Below, piece by piece: positions 55,587 through 63,633 of a stretch of 64,000 bases of DNA. Made by a program: the position numbers and the translations under genes. Under the pieces are notes generated by a model that was not told the DNA's origin, did not search any database, and worked only from the letters and a program-made list of their open reading frames with translations. Position 1 is the stretch's first letter, and each line of letters starts with the position of its first letter. Source of the stretch: Thalassospira profundimaris (GTDB lineage: Bacteria; Pseudomonadota; Alphaproteobacteria; Rhodospirillales; Thalassospiraceae); contig NZ_JPWF01000004.1 in NCBI RefSeq assembly GCF_003326675.1, forward strand, positions 62,001 through 126,000, read 5' to 3'.

Positions 55587-55892
55587 CTAGGCGGCTGGTC
55601 CCTTGATCTTTTCTTCAAGATCCTGCCAGGCTTCGCCAGATGCGACAAGGCAACTGGGGCCGGATGGGTAAGTGAAAAGGATCGTCCAGGTTTGCCCGTC
55701 GGGTGCCTTAAGCACCTCGATCACGCCACCGTTCGAGGTAACGCCAACGGCAACCGGTTCTTCGGAATATTTGGCGCTCAGGCTGTCGATAACCTTGCTG
55801 CGGTCACCGCAGACCGGAGAAGCCGAGGCTTCCGGGATTGTCACTGCAACGGCACCTGCCATTACAGCCATCAAGCTTAGTGTTCTCCACAT
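55587..55892 (-). CDS. small exported protein of unknown function
   Basis: 101 residues with a signal peptide (LSLMAVMAGAVAVTIPEASA, cleavage probably after ASA). The mature part of about 75 residues has two cysteines (PVCGDRS, GPSCLVA) that may form a disulfide, and a beta-rich core (GVIEVLKAPDGQTWTILFTY). It recalls small periplasmic proteins found singly in Rhodospirillales genomes. It lies inside the prophage region but has no phage family assignment. Confidence 0.65.
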   Translation of the reverse strand: MWRTLSLMAVMAGAVAVTIPEASASPVCGDRSKVIDSLSAKYSEEPVAVGVTSNGGVIEVLKAPDGQTWTILFTYPSGPSCLVASGEAWQDLEEKIKGPAA

Positions 55893-56143
55893 GGTCAGGC
55901 CTCCTGACAGTCAGGTGCGCCCGAAGGGGCGTCTTGTTGTCCTGGACTGCGAAATTGATCAACAAATCGATCTGGCCGTTTCCCGGTAATGAACCCGTTT
56001 TTTCGTCGGCTTAAACCGCCCTTTAGTATAGGTTAAAAATCACACGACTATTCTTTCATATAATAAACGTAGGCACGAAACCTGAAAATTCCATGAATAT
56101 TTCATAATTATGATACATCCACCCCCTAACTACTTGGCATTGT

Positions 56144-56160
56144 GAGAAAAGTTTTTTCTC
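56144..56160 (-). terminator. hairpin after terminase gene
   Basis: GAGAAAA and TTTTCTC with a 3-base loop, 25 bases past the terminase stop. No long T tract follows on the minus strand, so termination is uncertain. Confidence 0.4.
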
Positions 56161-56184
56161 GCGCCGGGGTTTTCGGCCTGTCTT

Positions 56185-57687
56185 TCACGGATTAAATCGG
56201 TTCTCGGCCCGAAAAACACCCGTATTTCCCCGCCAGCCGGCCCGGTAAAGCGGCATATCCACCCGTGGCAACCGGACCGGTTCGGCAAGGATACATCCCG
56301 CCACCGCATCAAGCCCGTCATCATGCCCCCCGCCATTTGGCTGCCATTCCCGCAATTGCCGCAAAAACGGGGTTTTGACGACCAGTGACCCGACATGAAG
56401 CAACCCTGCCCCCATCACCGCGCCAAAGGCATCTTCAATCCGGGTGGCCTTGTTGGTGGCTTCATAATGTTCTACGACGCTTGCCGCCCATCCGATTGCT
56501 TTTAATTCACGCCGCAAGATATTGGGCAGGAACCGGCCAATGCCATTGGTTTCAACCCGGACCGACGGCAGGTGATTGCGCGCCATGAATTCCGCGACCT
56601 GTGCGCAAAGCTGACTTGCCTCATCGCGCCAGGGTGTTTCACCACCCGCCCCGCCAGCGGTCGGAGTACCTGCGTGCAACCATGCGATATCATGGAGCCA
56701 ATATTCCCCCTGATCGCAGATATAAACGCACGCCACCACCGCCCCGTCGCCGCGAAGCCCGCCAAAACTTGGATCAAAATGACAGGCACTTGCGACCATG
56801 GTGCGTTCCCCGATGCCAAGCCGCATCCGGCCATTGCCATAGGTGATATCGGTTGCCTCGTCGTAATAGTGCAACCGTGCCGGATCAAACGGCCCGGCAT
56901 TGGGCGCGACCAGTTCAAGCATCATCTGGCTTTTGAATTTATGCGCAGGTGTCCTTGCCCTGATCGCGGCAATCGCCTTGTCATCAAACCGTTCCGGCCA
57001 GTTTGATGTTCCATGCCTATTGACGATGGGCAGAACAAACCGTGAGAAATCATTTAAAAACGGCGCGACCTCGCCGGTTTCCGGGCGGACCTCATCGGCA
57101 TAGATCGAATAATAGCTGTGCGGTGTGCCGACATAAAGCTGCGCCCCGCCGGGCGACAGGACATAGGCAATTTCGGATAACTTCTCGCGAAGCTCACTGC
57201 GTTTGTGGGCGGTATCGCTGTTTTTGGGGACCTCGACATCGTCGCATATCACGATATCGGCCCTTGATCCGGTGATATTGCCACCAATCCCAACCGCCTG
57301 AACCGACGGATCACGCAAAACCGCGTTTCGTGCCACCGTAAAACGCTCGCTCCCCCAATCGATCAGACGTTCGGGCACCAGACCAGCCATCAACGGATGA
57401 CGTTCAACAATGCGTTTGACGTTGCGCACCATCTTCTTGGCCAGATCAAGATCAGCCGCCAGAACCAGAATGCGCAAATTGGCATCGCGATACAGCAACC
57501 AGGCACAAAACAGCCCGACAATCGTTGATTTCCCGGAATTACGAAACGCCATCAACAGCATTTCACGCCGCCCGGACCGCCAGCATTCTTCGAGCCAGTC
57601 CGCCATCCTGCGATGATGCCGCGGAAGGTTCAGCCCCAACATCTGATCCCAGATCCACACGAATTCGGCGAAACTTGCCCGCGCCAT
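56185..57687 (-). CDS. phage terminase large subunit
   Basis: About 500 residues from the ATG at 57687. ATPase: Walker A FRNSGKST (about residue 50), Walker B ADIVICDDVEV (about 145). Nuclease: acidic residues in HFDPSFGG (about 310), VRVETNGIGR and HDDGLDAVAGC. It packages DNA into the prohead and cuts it at headful or termini. It resembles the T7 gp19-like and Terminase_6 groups. It is the strongest phage marker here. The gene start is separated from the divergent Fic gene by about 220 bases. Confidence 0.92.
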   Translation of the reverse strand: MARASFAEFVWIWDQMLGLNLPRHHRRMADWLEECWRSGRREMLLMAFRNSGKSTIVGLFCAWLLYRDANLRILVLAADLDLAKKMVRNVKRIVERHPLMAGLVPERLIDWGSERFTVARNAVLRDPSVQAVGIGGNITGSRADIVICDDVEVPKNSDTAHKRSELREKLSEIAYVLSPGGAQLYVGTPHSYYSIYADEVRPETGEVAPFLNDFSRFVLPIVNRHGTSNWPERFDDKAIAAIRARTPAHKFKSQMMLELVAPNAGPFDPARLHYYDEATDITYGNGRMRLGIGERTMVASACHFDPSFGGLRGDGAVVACVYICDQGEYWLHDIAWLHAGTPTAGGAGGETPWRDEASQLCAQVAEFMARNHLPSVRVETNGIGRFLPNILRRELKAIGWAASVVEHYEATNKATRIEDAFGAVMGAGLLHVGSLVVKTPFLRQLREWQPNGGGHDDGLDAVAGCILAEPVRLPRVDMPLYRAGWRGNTGVFRAENRFNP

Positions 57688-57731
57688 ACTGCCCCCACCA
57701 ACCACATTTCACCCAAGAATCAATTCAAACA

Positions 57732-57870
57732 TGTCGAAATTTTCCAATAATATCGACATATACCGAATCACATGTTGACGGCATCGACATGAAGGTACTC
57801 CGCCCCCTTAACGTGTCGACATTTCCCAACAATATCGACACGTACTCTTGTCATGGTGATCTCTTCGACA
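57732..57870. promoter_or_regulatory. repeated operator array in the Fic promoter region
   Basis: Two 27-base elements, each TGTCGA ... TCGACA, at 57732-57758 and 57814-57840 agree at 24 of 27 positions. Further TCGACA half-sites lie at 57784-57789 and 57865-57870. The set repeats with a period of 81-82 bases. It fills the region between the divergent terminase and Fic genes and is a likely binding array for the Fic protein's own DNA-binding domain or another repressor. Confidence 0.7.
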
Positions 57871-57910
57871 TAAGCTGCCTGCATGCAGCTTTCGCAGCAG
57901 GGAACAAAAA

Positions 57911-59017
57911 ATGACTTGGCAGGCCGACATCCCATATAACGCGCTTCCGCTTTTACCGCCCGACATCGACCTTGTTGAAACACGTGCTGTTTTAAAGGCC
58001 TGCGCACCGGCGCGTGCTGCCCTTGCCGAGCTGAAACAGGCTGGTGAACTGCTTCCCAATCAGAATCTGTTGATCAATCTGGTCCCGCTTCTCGAAGCCA
58101 AGGACAGTTCCGAAATCGAAAACATTGTCACAACCACCGACAATCTTTTCCGCTTTGCCCAAGAAGAAACGGGGGCAGATCATGCCACCAAGGAAGCACT
58201 AAGATACCGCACAGCGCTGCATCAAGGTTTCCTGCGTCGCAAGACAATGCCGCTCAGCACCCGCACCGCGATTGAACTATGTTCGGAACTTAAAAACACC
58301 GAGATGGAAATCCGCCGTCTTCCGGGAACCGTGATCGGGAACCAAGCAACAGCAGAAGTCATTTACACGCCCCCGGCCGGAGAACGCACCATTCGCGATT
58401 TGCTTGGCAATTGGGAACAGTTTATCCACCAGACTGACGATCTCGATCCCCTTATCAAAATGGCGATCAGCCATTATCAGTTCGAAGCAATCCATCCGTT
58501 TCACGATGGAAATGGCCGGACAGGACGTATTTTAAATGTCCTGTTCCTCATCGATAAAAATCTGATCACTTTGCCAATCCTGTATCTCAGCAGATATATC
58601 GTCGCGCATAAGCAGACCTATTATAATTTGCTGCTGGAGGTCACCCGCACCGGTCAGTGGGAAAACTGGCTGCTCTTTATGTTAAAGGCTGTCGAAGAAA
58701 CATCTATCTGGACCTGCCAGAAAATCGCGGGCATTCGCGAACTCATGGATCAAACGGGCGATCTTATCAGGAAAAACACGCCCAAGATTTACAGCTACGA
58801 ACTGTTACAGGTTATATTTGAACAGCCATATTGCCGCATCGCCAATCTTGTCGACCAAGGCATTGCAAAACGGCAAACGGCGTCGGTTTATTTGAAACAG
58901 TTGTGCGAAATTGGCGTCCTGAACGAAATCAGCGCCGGCAAAGAAAAGCTGTTCATCAATCAAAGGCTGCTTGATCTGATGAAAGACGACAAGAACGTCA
59001 CACCTGCATCGCCCTGA
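57911..59017 (+). CDS. Fic-family AMP transferase (self-inhibited, class II-like)
   Basis: 368 residues. The Fic motif HPFHDGNGRTGR is complete (His195-Arg206), so the enzyme should transfer AMP or a related group from a nucleotide to a target hydroxyl. An inhibitory helix motif, S-x3-E-N, is present at residues 66-71, giving N-terminal self-inhibition. The C-terminal part (about 290-360) looks like a winged helix (CRIANLVDQGIAKRQTASVY, LKQLCEIGVLNEISAG) that could bind DNA. It lies on the plus strand inside minus-strand phage genes, downstream of a repeated operator array, so it looks like cargo. Confidence 0.92.
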   Translation: MTWQADIPYNALPLLPPDIDLVETRAVLKACAPARAALAELKQAGELLPNQNLLINLVPLLEAKDSSEIENIVTTTDNLFRFAQEETGADHATKEALRYRTALHQGFLRRKTMPLSTRTAIELCSELKNTEMEIRRLPGTVIGNQATAEVIYTPPAGERTIRDLLGNWEQFIHQTDDLDPLIKMAISHYQFEAIHPFHDGNGRTGRILNVLFLIDKNLITLPILYLSRYIVAHKQTYYNLLLEVTRTGQWENWLLFMLKAVEETSIWTCQKIAGIRELMDQTGDLIRKNTPKIYSYELLQVIFEQPYCRIANLVDQGIAKRQTASVYLKQLCEIGVLNEISAGKEKLFINQRLLDLMKDDKNVTPASP

Positions 59018-59037
59018 CACAGACGCTGAATGCTCTC

Positions 59038-59364
59038 TCAAGCGTCCGATTTAAGTTTATGGCGGGCATCGGCTATCAGGCTTTCGACCGAACTGCTGCC
59101 TTCAACATCCTGATCATCGCCGTCTGAGGCATGACCCGCCCCCTCGCACGCCCAGCGCAGCAATTTGATCAGGCTTTCAAGATGTCCAAGGGCTGCTTTG
59201 CAGGCCCCTTGATGGGCGGAAAACTCCTTGGCGTCCATGATCCCGGCGGCATCCGTTGCAAGGCGCTGATAGGCATCGCGTGCCAGTGCGATATCATCGG
59301 GAAGCTCGGACAAAAGTCGGGTGCGAAGCACCGCAATTGGATCGGTCTTCACAAGACACCTCAT
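59038..59364 (-). CDS. small phage protein, candidate terminase small subunit
   Basis: About 108 residues from the ATG at 59364; a GTG 12 bases further in is possible. It is helical and charged (ELPDDIALARDAYQRLATDA, GHLESLIKLLRWACEGAGHA). No family is recognised. In T7-like genomes the small terminase gene lies between the tail fibre and large terminase genes, and this gene holds that place, with the Fic gene inserted after it. The assignment rests on position only. Confidence 0.5.
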   Translation of the reverse strand: MRCLVKTDPIAVLRTRLLSELPDDIALARDAYQRLATDAAGIMDAKEFSAHQGACKAALGHLESLIKLLRWACEGAGHASDGDDQDVEGSSSVESLIADARHKLKSDA

Positions 59365-59387
59365 GGGGTTATTTTTGAAAAATCTGC

Positions 59388-60485
59388 TTACACCACCGAA
59401 AGTTCGGACAGTCGCCCATCCGAAAGCCGTACCGGCCAATAGGCAAGATTGCGCAAGTAACCGTTCATATGCTTGTCCGATCCGCCATATGATCCCAGTA
59501 CGATATTAGAAAAATTGCGCGGCATGGCAAAGCCCGGCGGGGATGTCAAAACGCTGCCGCCAAGGGCCACGGCAATCCCGTCATCCTCCCATGCCAGCGC
59601 AATGCGATGACGGGTATCTGGTAAAAGCCCGCCATAAAGCGACTGGGTAATGATCGGAACGCCATCCCTGCGCAAGGATATGCGCAACTGACCGGCATCG
59701 CTGTCATAGCCAAGATCAAGATGATCGTCATTCAGGCTGCTGGCATAAAGCTGCACGATCCGCCAGATGCCCGCCCATGCCGGTGCGGTATGCAGATCAA
59801 ACACCAATGTCCCCGCCCCTTGCGCAAACCAGTCACCGGGATCAAGCGTTACATCATCGGCGGCCCGCGATGCCGGGATGCCGTTGCTGATGATGTCCGA
59901 TGTCGGTGCAGGTCCGGCTTCAAGCTGCGCATTCCAGATCAGGATCGAGGCCGGAAGTCCCGAAATCGCTGTACTGATTTTCGGATAGCGCGTCGTGCCC
60001 GACGCCGGTTCGGCAATCCAGACCCGTTTCCAGTTTTCATCAAGGGCAATTCCGTTGGTCGATGGCCCATTGATCCCGCCAAGGGTGATGTTTGCACTGC
60101 CCGATACTGTGCGCATCCAGATGGCAAAACTGTATGTTTCACCGCTGATCAGTGACCCGACATTCTGATACACCCCGTCCGCCCCGCCCGGCAGGTCAAG
60201 TTGCATGGCATTCAGACTGCCATCCGGGGCGGCAACCGCACTTGGCGCAACACTCACACCGCTGTTCTTTTCCCAAAGCACGTTGGAAAAATCACGGGAA
60301 TAGCGCAGCAAGTTGGTTGCCGCCCCCTCGATCAAAAGGCCAAGACGACGCCCCGGCACATCATGATCATAACCCGGCTGATCATTGCCAAGGGTCTCGA
60401 TCAATCCGCTTTCGCCACGGATCAGTTTGGCCGAAGCACACGACACCTGCATGCAGGCCGCAAGGGGCTGATAGCGCAATCCCAT
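59388..60485 (-). CDS. phage tail or structural protein with carbohydrate-binding-like domains
   Basis: About 365 residues from the ATG at 60485 with AAGGAG 9 bases upstream; the frame opens at 60494. The central part (NLLRYSRDFSNVLWEKN, SGETYSFAIWMRTVSG, NWKRVWIAEPASGT) and the last third (LVFDLHTAPAW, RHRIALAWEDDGIAVALGGS) resemble jelly-roll carbohydrate-binding modules found in phage tail and appendage proteins. It lies between the tail fibre and terminase genes. A role in receptor recognition is inferred. Confidence 0.72.
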   Translation of the reverse strand: MGLRYQPLAACMQVSCASAKLIRGESGLIETLGNDQPGYDHDVPGRRLGLLIEGAATNLLRYSRDFSNVLWEKNSGVSVAPSAVAAPDGSLNAMQLDLPGGADGVYQNVGSLISGETYSFAIWMRTVSGSANITLGGINGPSTNGIALDENWKRVWIAEPASGTTRYPKISTAISGLPASILIWNAQLEAGPAPTSDIISNGIPASRAADDVTLDPGDWFAQGAGTLVFDLHTAPAWAGIWRIVQLYASSLNDDHLDLGYDSDAGQLRISLRRDGVPIITQSLYGGLLPDTRHRIALAWEDDGIAVALGGSVLTSPPGFAMPRNFSNIVLGSYGGSDKHMNGYLRNLAYWPVRLSDGRLSELSVV

Positions 60486-60532
60486 TGGATGCATCTCCTT
60501 GATTTCACTGTCAGATGGTCAGGCAATTGAAA

Positions 60533-60559
60533 AAGCCCCCATCAGATTGACGGGGGCCT
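60533..60559 (-). terminator. terminator after the decayed oxidoreductase gene
   Basis: On the minus strand GGCCCCCGTC ... GATGGGGGC forms a stem of about 6 G:C pairs and is followed by TTTTTC. It ends the cargo transcript before the tail protein gene. Confidence 0.7.
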
Positions 60560-60598
60560 TTGTCGATATCGTCGCCTTAATGTTCAGTTCGGAAATGT

Positions 60599-61070
60599 TC
60601 AGTCAAAAAACTGCACATCAATGTCAGGGGCAAGACCGGCAAGGAAAGAGTTCGGATCAAGGATCATACCGGGGGCAAAAACCCCGCCCGGCCCGGTTCG
60701 GTCCAGGATGTCCAGACAGGCATTCACCACCAAGGGCGCGGTAACCGCATAGATATCCTGACCGCTTGCCATCGCACGCAAGATACGGCACCCTGGCGCG
60801 CAATGCGGCCTTGATCGCCGGTTTTGCACTATCAAGAAACGGGCCGGCGCAATTGATGACGGCATGCGCACCGCGCATCAAGCCATCCAGTCCCGCCGCA
60901 TCCGAGAAATCCAGCGTTTCACAAAAACGATCCCTTCCCAAGAGATCGGTAAAGCGTCCTGTGCGCGTTGCGGCCCGTGCGGTCAGCCCCTTGCGTTCCA
61001 GAAGATCAATAACAAAGCGGCCGGTATGTCCGCCCGCGCCCAAAACCGTGATGATTTTATTGGTCTGCAT
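60599..61070 (-). pseudogene. decayed NAD(P)-binding oxidoreductase (saccharopine dehydrogenase-like)
   Basis: The first about 95 codons encode a Rossmann fold (MQTNKIITVLGAGGHTGRFV, ATRTGRFTDLLGRDRF, AVINCAGPFLDSAKPAIKAA) as in saccharopine dehydrogenase-like or trans-acting enoyl reductase proteins of about 350 residues. After PYLACDG the frame is lost, and the family's C-terminal end (MASGQDIYAVTAPLVVNACL, AGLAPDIDVQFFD) appears in another frame. Some 200 codons of the middle are missing and the frame is shifted, so the gene is an internal deletion remnant. It is divergent from the TetR gene. Confidence 0.85.
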
Positions 61071-61092
61071 CTTGCCTTTCCCATTCGATACT

Positions 61093-61134
61093 GATCGGTA
61101 GCGTTTTAATGAATTGACACCGATCGGTAGCGTT
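61093..61134. promoter_or_regulatory. TetR operator repeats in the cargo promoter
   Basis: GATCGGTAGCGTT occurs twice (61093-61105 and 61122-61134), 29 bases apart. The second copy sits in the perfect 10-base palindrome ACCGATCGGT and inside ATTGACA/TGTCAAT arms. It lies in the divergent region between the decayed oxidoreductase and the tetR-like gene, so it is the likely binding site of that regulator. Confidence 0.72.
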
Positions 61135-61209
61135 GTCAATTATTGTTTTTGACAACGGATCGAACGGGCGGGCACAAATCCCGCCAACCCGGCACATGGA
61201 AAAGGTCAG

Positions 61210-61770
61210 ATGCGCAAGAATTCTGGATATGGTCGCGCCCTGCAAACCGCCTCGGAGCTGTTTTATGCCCAAGGTGCCCGTGCCGTCGGCATGGAGCTGA
61301 TTGTTGAAAAATCCGGCGTCGCCAAAACCACGATCTATCGTCATTTCCCGACCAAGGACGTCCTGATCGAAGCTTTTCTCGATAAGGAAGATGATGAATT
61401 CTGGTCTCAATGGAATGAAATCACTGGCGACTGCGAACCCGGCATAAGCCAGCTTGATGCACTATGTGACTGGATCGCCCAGCGCGTATCGCGTGACACC
61501 TATCGCGGCTGTCCGCAAATCAATATTGCCGCCGAATTTGCCGATCCCGAACATCCCGCCCGCCTTGTCGCACGCCGCCACAAGGCGGAAATGCATCGCC
61601 GTCTCACCGATATTTGCAGCACCATGCCCATCAAGGACCCCGACGGAACAGCGATGCAAATATCCCTTTTGTTTGACGGCGCATTCATGAGCGACGGGCG
61701 CCTTGCAACACGCGATGCCAAATCCCTGCTGCGCGATGCTGTTCACCGGATATGTGCGGTCGCGTCCTAA
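61210..61770 (+). CDS. TetR-family regulator (prophage cargo)
   Basis: 186 residues. The HTH reads RALQTASELFYAQGARAVGM, ELIVEKSGVAKTTIYRHFPT and KDVLIEAFLDKED. The C-terminal ligand domain is of the type seen beside small oxidoreductase genes. It is divergent from the decayed oxidoreductase with repeat operators between, and would once have repressed it. Its stop codon overlaps by bases the stop of the convergent tail fibre gene, a tight fit inside the prophage. Confidence 0.92.
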   Translation: MRKNSGYGRALQTASELFYAQGARAVGMELIVEKSGVAKTTIYRHFPTKDVLIEAFLDKEDDEFWSQWNEITGDCEPGISQLDALCDWIAQRVSRDTYRGCPQINIAAEFADPEHPARLVARRHKAEMHRRLTDICSTMPIKDPDGTAMQISLLFDGAFMSDGRLATRDAKSLLRDAVHRICAVAS

Positions 61771-63179
61771 CCACCAATCCGGTGCAGATGCCACCAGGTC
61801 AAAAGATCACTGGCCCCGATATTGCGGGTAACATCATCACTATGCAGCACCCGGACCCGCAATCCGGTTGCGGGCGTCGCTCCAATCCGGGCCACACCAT
61901 TAAGCCGCAAGGTATGATTGGCACCGTTCCCGGTCGCGGTAATATCATTGGATTGCAAATGGGTGGCCCAGGCCGTGCCATTGAACCGTTCGACATAAAG
62001 CGTGGTCATCACCGCCTCATAGGTCACCGGAAAACTGACCCCGATATCAATGTGATAATATCCCGGTGCCAAACCCGTCACCCCGTATTCGGCCCCGTCA
62101 TAAAGACCGTGGCTGTCCTCGACCACCTGATCCCATTCAATCAGGAAGGCCCCGCCAGCCGGGATACTTTGGGGTGCTGTGCGCAGCAATTTGATGATCG
62201 GGCCGCTTTCGCGCACCGGACAGGCAAACCACCGTCCGCCATGCGTGCCATCGCAAACAATATCGACCATATCGCCCCGGATCGGCAGGGGATAAACCCC
62301 GCTTTCCGCCCCGCCATTGACCGGATGAATGACATCGCCACTGGCCGTCGCAATATCGACCATCGTACCATCGCCATTAAACACCCGATAGCACACACCA
62401 TTACGCGCAACCGACGCCGCGGGCAGCGTCAATCTTGCCCCGCTTGACAGGCGCACAAGCGATCCCGTTTCACGGATATCCATGATCCGGTTTACGGGCA
62501 CATCCATCACCGGACGGCGGCGTTCATCCTCCCACAAAAGCGCATTGCCACTGCGAAAATCCAGATCAAGCATCGGCCCGGCATCGGCTTTGACAAAGGA
62601 TTGCAGGGCATTTTGCGATCGCGTATCGGCGGCTTCGGCCCGGTTGGCTGCGGATTGGGCAAGGGTGGCGTTGGTTTCGGCCTTGGCAATTTCCGCCCCG
62701 CTTGGCCCGTTGGCAAGACCATCCCCCACATCATTCCAGATCAGCGTGCGACCGGCCGCAATCACCGGAAGCTTTGCCGATGCCTGATCGCGGTCACCTT
62801 CATCAAGGCGCAAGGTGCCCGCAAACGCCCGGTCGATATCGCCAATGGCTGCCGTCACAAAATCAAGATCACGATCAATTGCATCACCGCGCGGCACAGA
62901 CATCGCGTCATAGGAACTCAGTCGCCGTAACCGCAAGGATCGCGTGATCATCACGCTAACACCCGGTGCTGGCGGAATTTCGAATGTGACGACACCGCCT
63001 GCGCCCTCGTCCGTCTGGCCCAGCGCGATGTGAAATCCGGTTTCAATCTCCTCCCCGTCGTGCAAGACCCGGATATCGCCCGGATCAAACACCGCAAAAT
63101 CAAAGGCAAACTGATCACGTGCGCCATCACCGACAAAGGCGCGTGATGCACTGATCTGATTGGTAAAAACGGTTCCCAT
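61767..63179 (-). CDS. phage tail fibre protein (T7 gp17-like N-terminus)
   Basis: About 470 residues from the ATG at 63179 (MGTVFTNQISASRAFVGDGA). The N-terminal about 100 residues match the pattern of podovirus tail fibre attachment domains (FVGDGARDQFAFDFAVFDPG, IRVLHDGEEIETGF, VTFEIPPAPGVSVMITRSLR). A helical stretch (ETNATLAQSAANRAEAADTR) and a beta-rich C-terminal receptor-binding part follow. The frame opens upstream at 63221, overlapping the next gene. The C-terminus should be the host-recognition end. Confidence 0.8.
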   Translation of the reverse strand: MGTVFTNQISASRAFVGDGARDQFAFDFAVFDPGDIRVLHDGEEIETGFHIALGQTDEGAGGVVTFEIPPAPGVSVMITRSLRLRRLSSYDAMSVPRGDAIDRDLDFVTAAIGDIDRAFAGTLRLDEGDRDQASAKLPVIAAGRTLIWNDVGDGLANGPSGAEIAKAETNATLAQSAANRAEAADTRSQNALQSFVKADAGPMLDLDFRSGNALLWEDERRRPVMDVPVNRIMDIRETGSLVRLSSGARLTLPAASVARNGVCYRVFNGDGTMVDIATASGDVIHPVNGGAESGVYPLPIRGDMVDIVCDGTHGGRWFACPVRESGPIIKLLRTAPQSIPAGGAFLIEWDQVVEDSHGLYDGAEYGVTGLAPGYYHIDIGVSFPVTYEAVMTTLYVERFNGTAWATHLQSNDITATGNGANHTLRLNGVARIGATPATGLRVRVLHSDDVTRNIGASDLLTWWHLHRIGG

Positions 63180-63183
63180 ATTT

Positions 63184-63633
63184 CTATCCCCCCAAACCGT
63201 CACGTCGCGCAAACCAGGCACTTAGCCGTGCGGTCGTGTCATCCTGCACCCCCCGCAAAAGCGACTTTTCGCGCCAACTGGCATTGGCGTTGATCTGATT
63301 ACGCTTGCGCAGCGCCTCGCGCGCGTCTGCCGCCTGTTCCTCGCGCGCGGATTTCTCATAGCCCGCCAGAACCGCACTGGCCGAACCGGCCCCGCCCGCC
63401 ATCAGACCCGCTGCCCCTTGGCGTGCGCGCAAAGTTGCCTGTCTTCGACGAAGTGCCTCTTCGCGGTCGGCATCCTGTTGTTTTTGCCGTGCCTCGATAT
63501 CGGCCAGATCGGCCTTGCGATTGGCATCAAGCAGATCAATCCGGCTTTGCGCACTGGCCTGATTTGCCTGAATTTTCTGTCCGGTCTGCATGACCGATAA
63601 CGCCATCGGCACGATTGATGTAAATCCACCCAT
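63184..63633 (-). CDS. phage internal virion-like protein
   Basis: 149 residues: a short hydrophobic start (FTSIVPMALSVMQTGQKIQA), then a long highly charged helix (DLLDANRKADLADIEARQKQ, ADREEALRRRQATLRARQGA) with a Gly/Ala-rich hinge (AAGLMAGGAGSASAVLAGYE). Similar small helical proteins lie next to the nozzle gene in podoviruses, where gp14-like internal virion proteins are ejected with DNA. Its start overlaps the upstream stop as TGATG. Confidence 0.65.
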   Translation of the reverse strand: MGGFTSIVPMALSVMQTGQKIQANQASAQSRIDLLDANRKADLADIEARQKQQDADREEALRRRQATLRARQGAAGLMAGGAGSASAVLAGYEKSAREEQAADAREALRKRNQINANASWREKSLLRGVQDDTTARLSAWFARRDGLGG

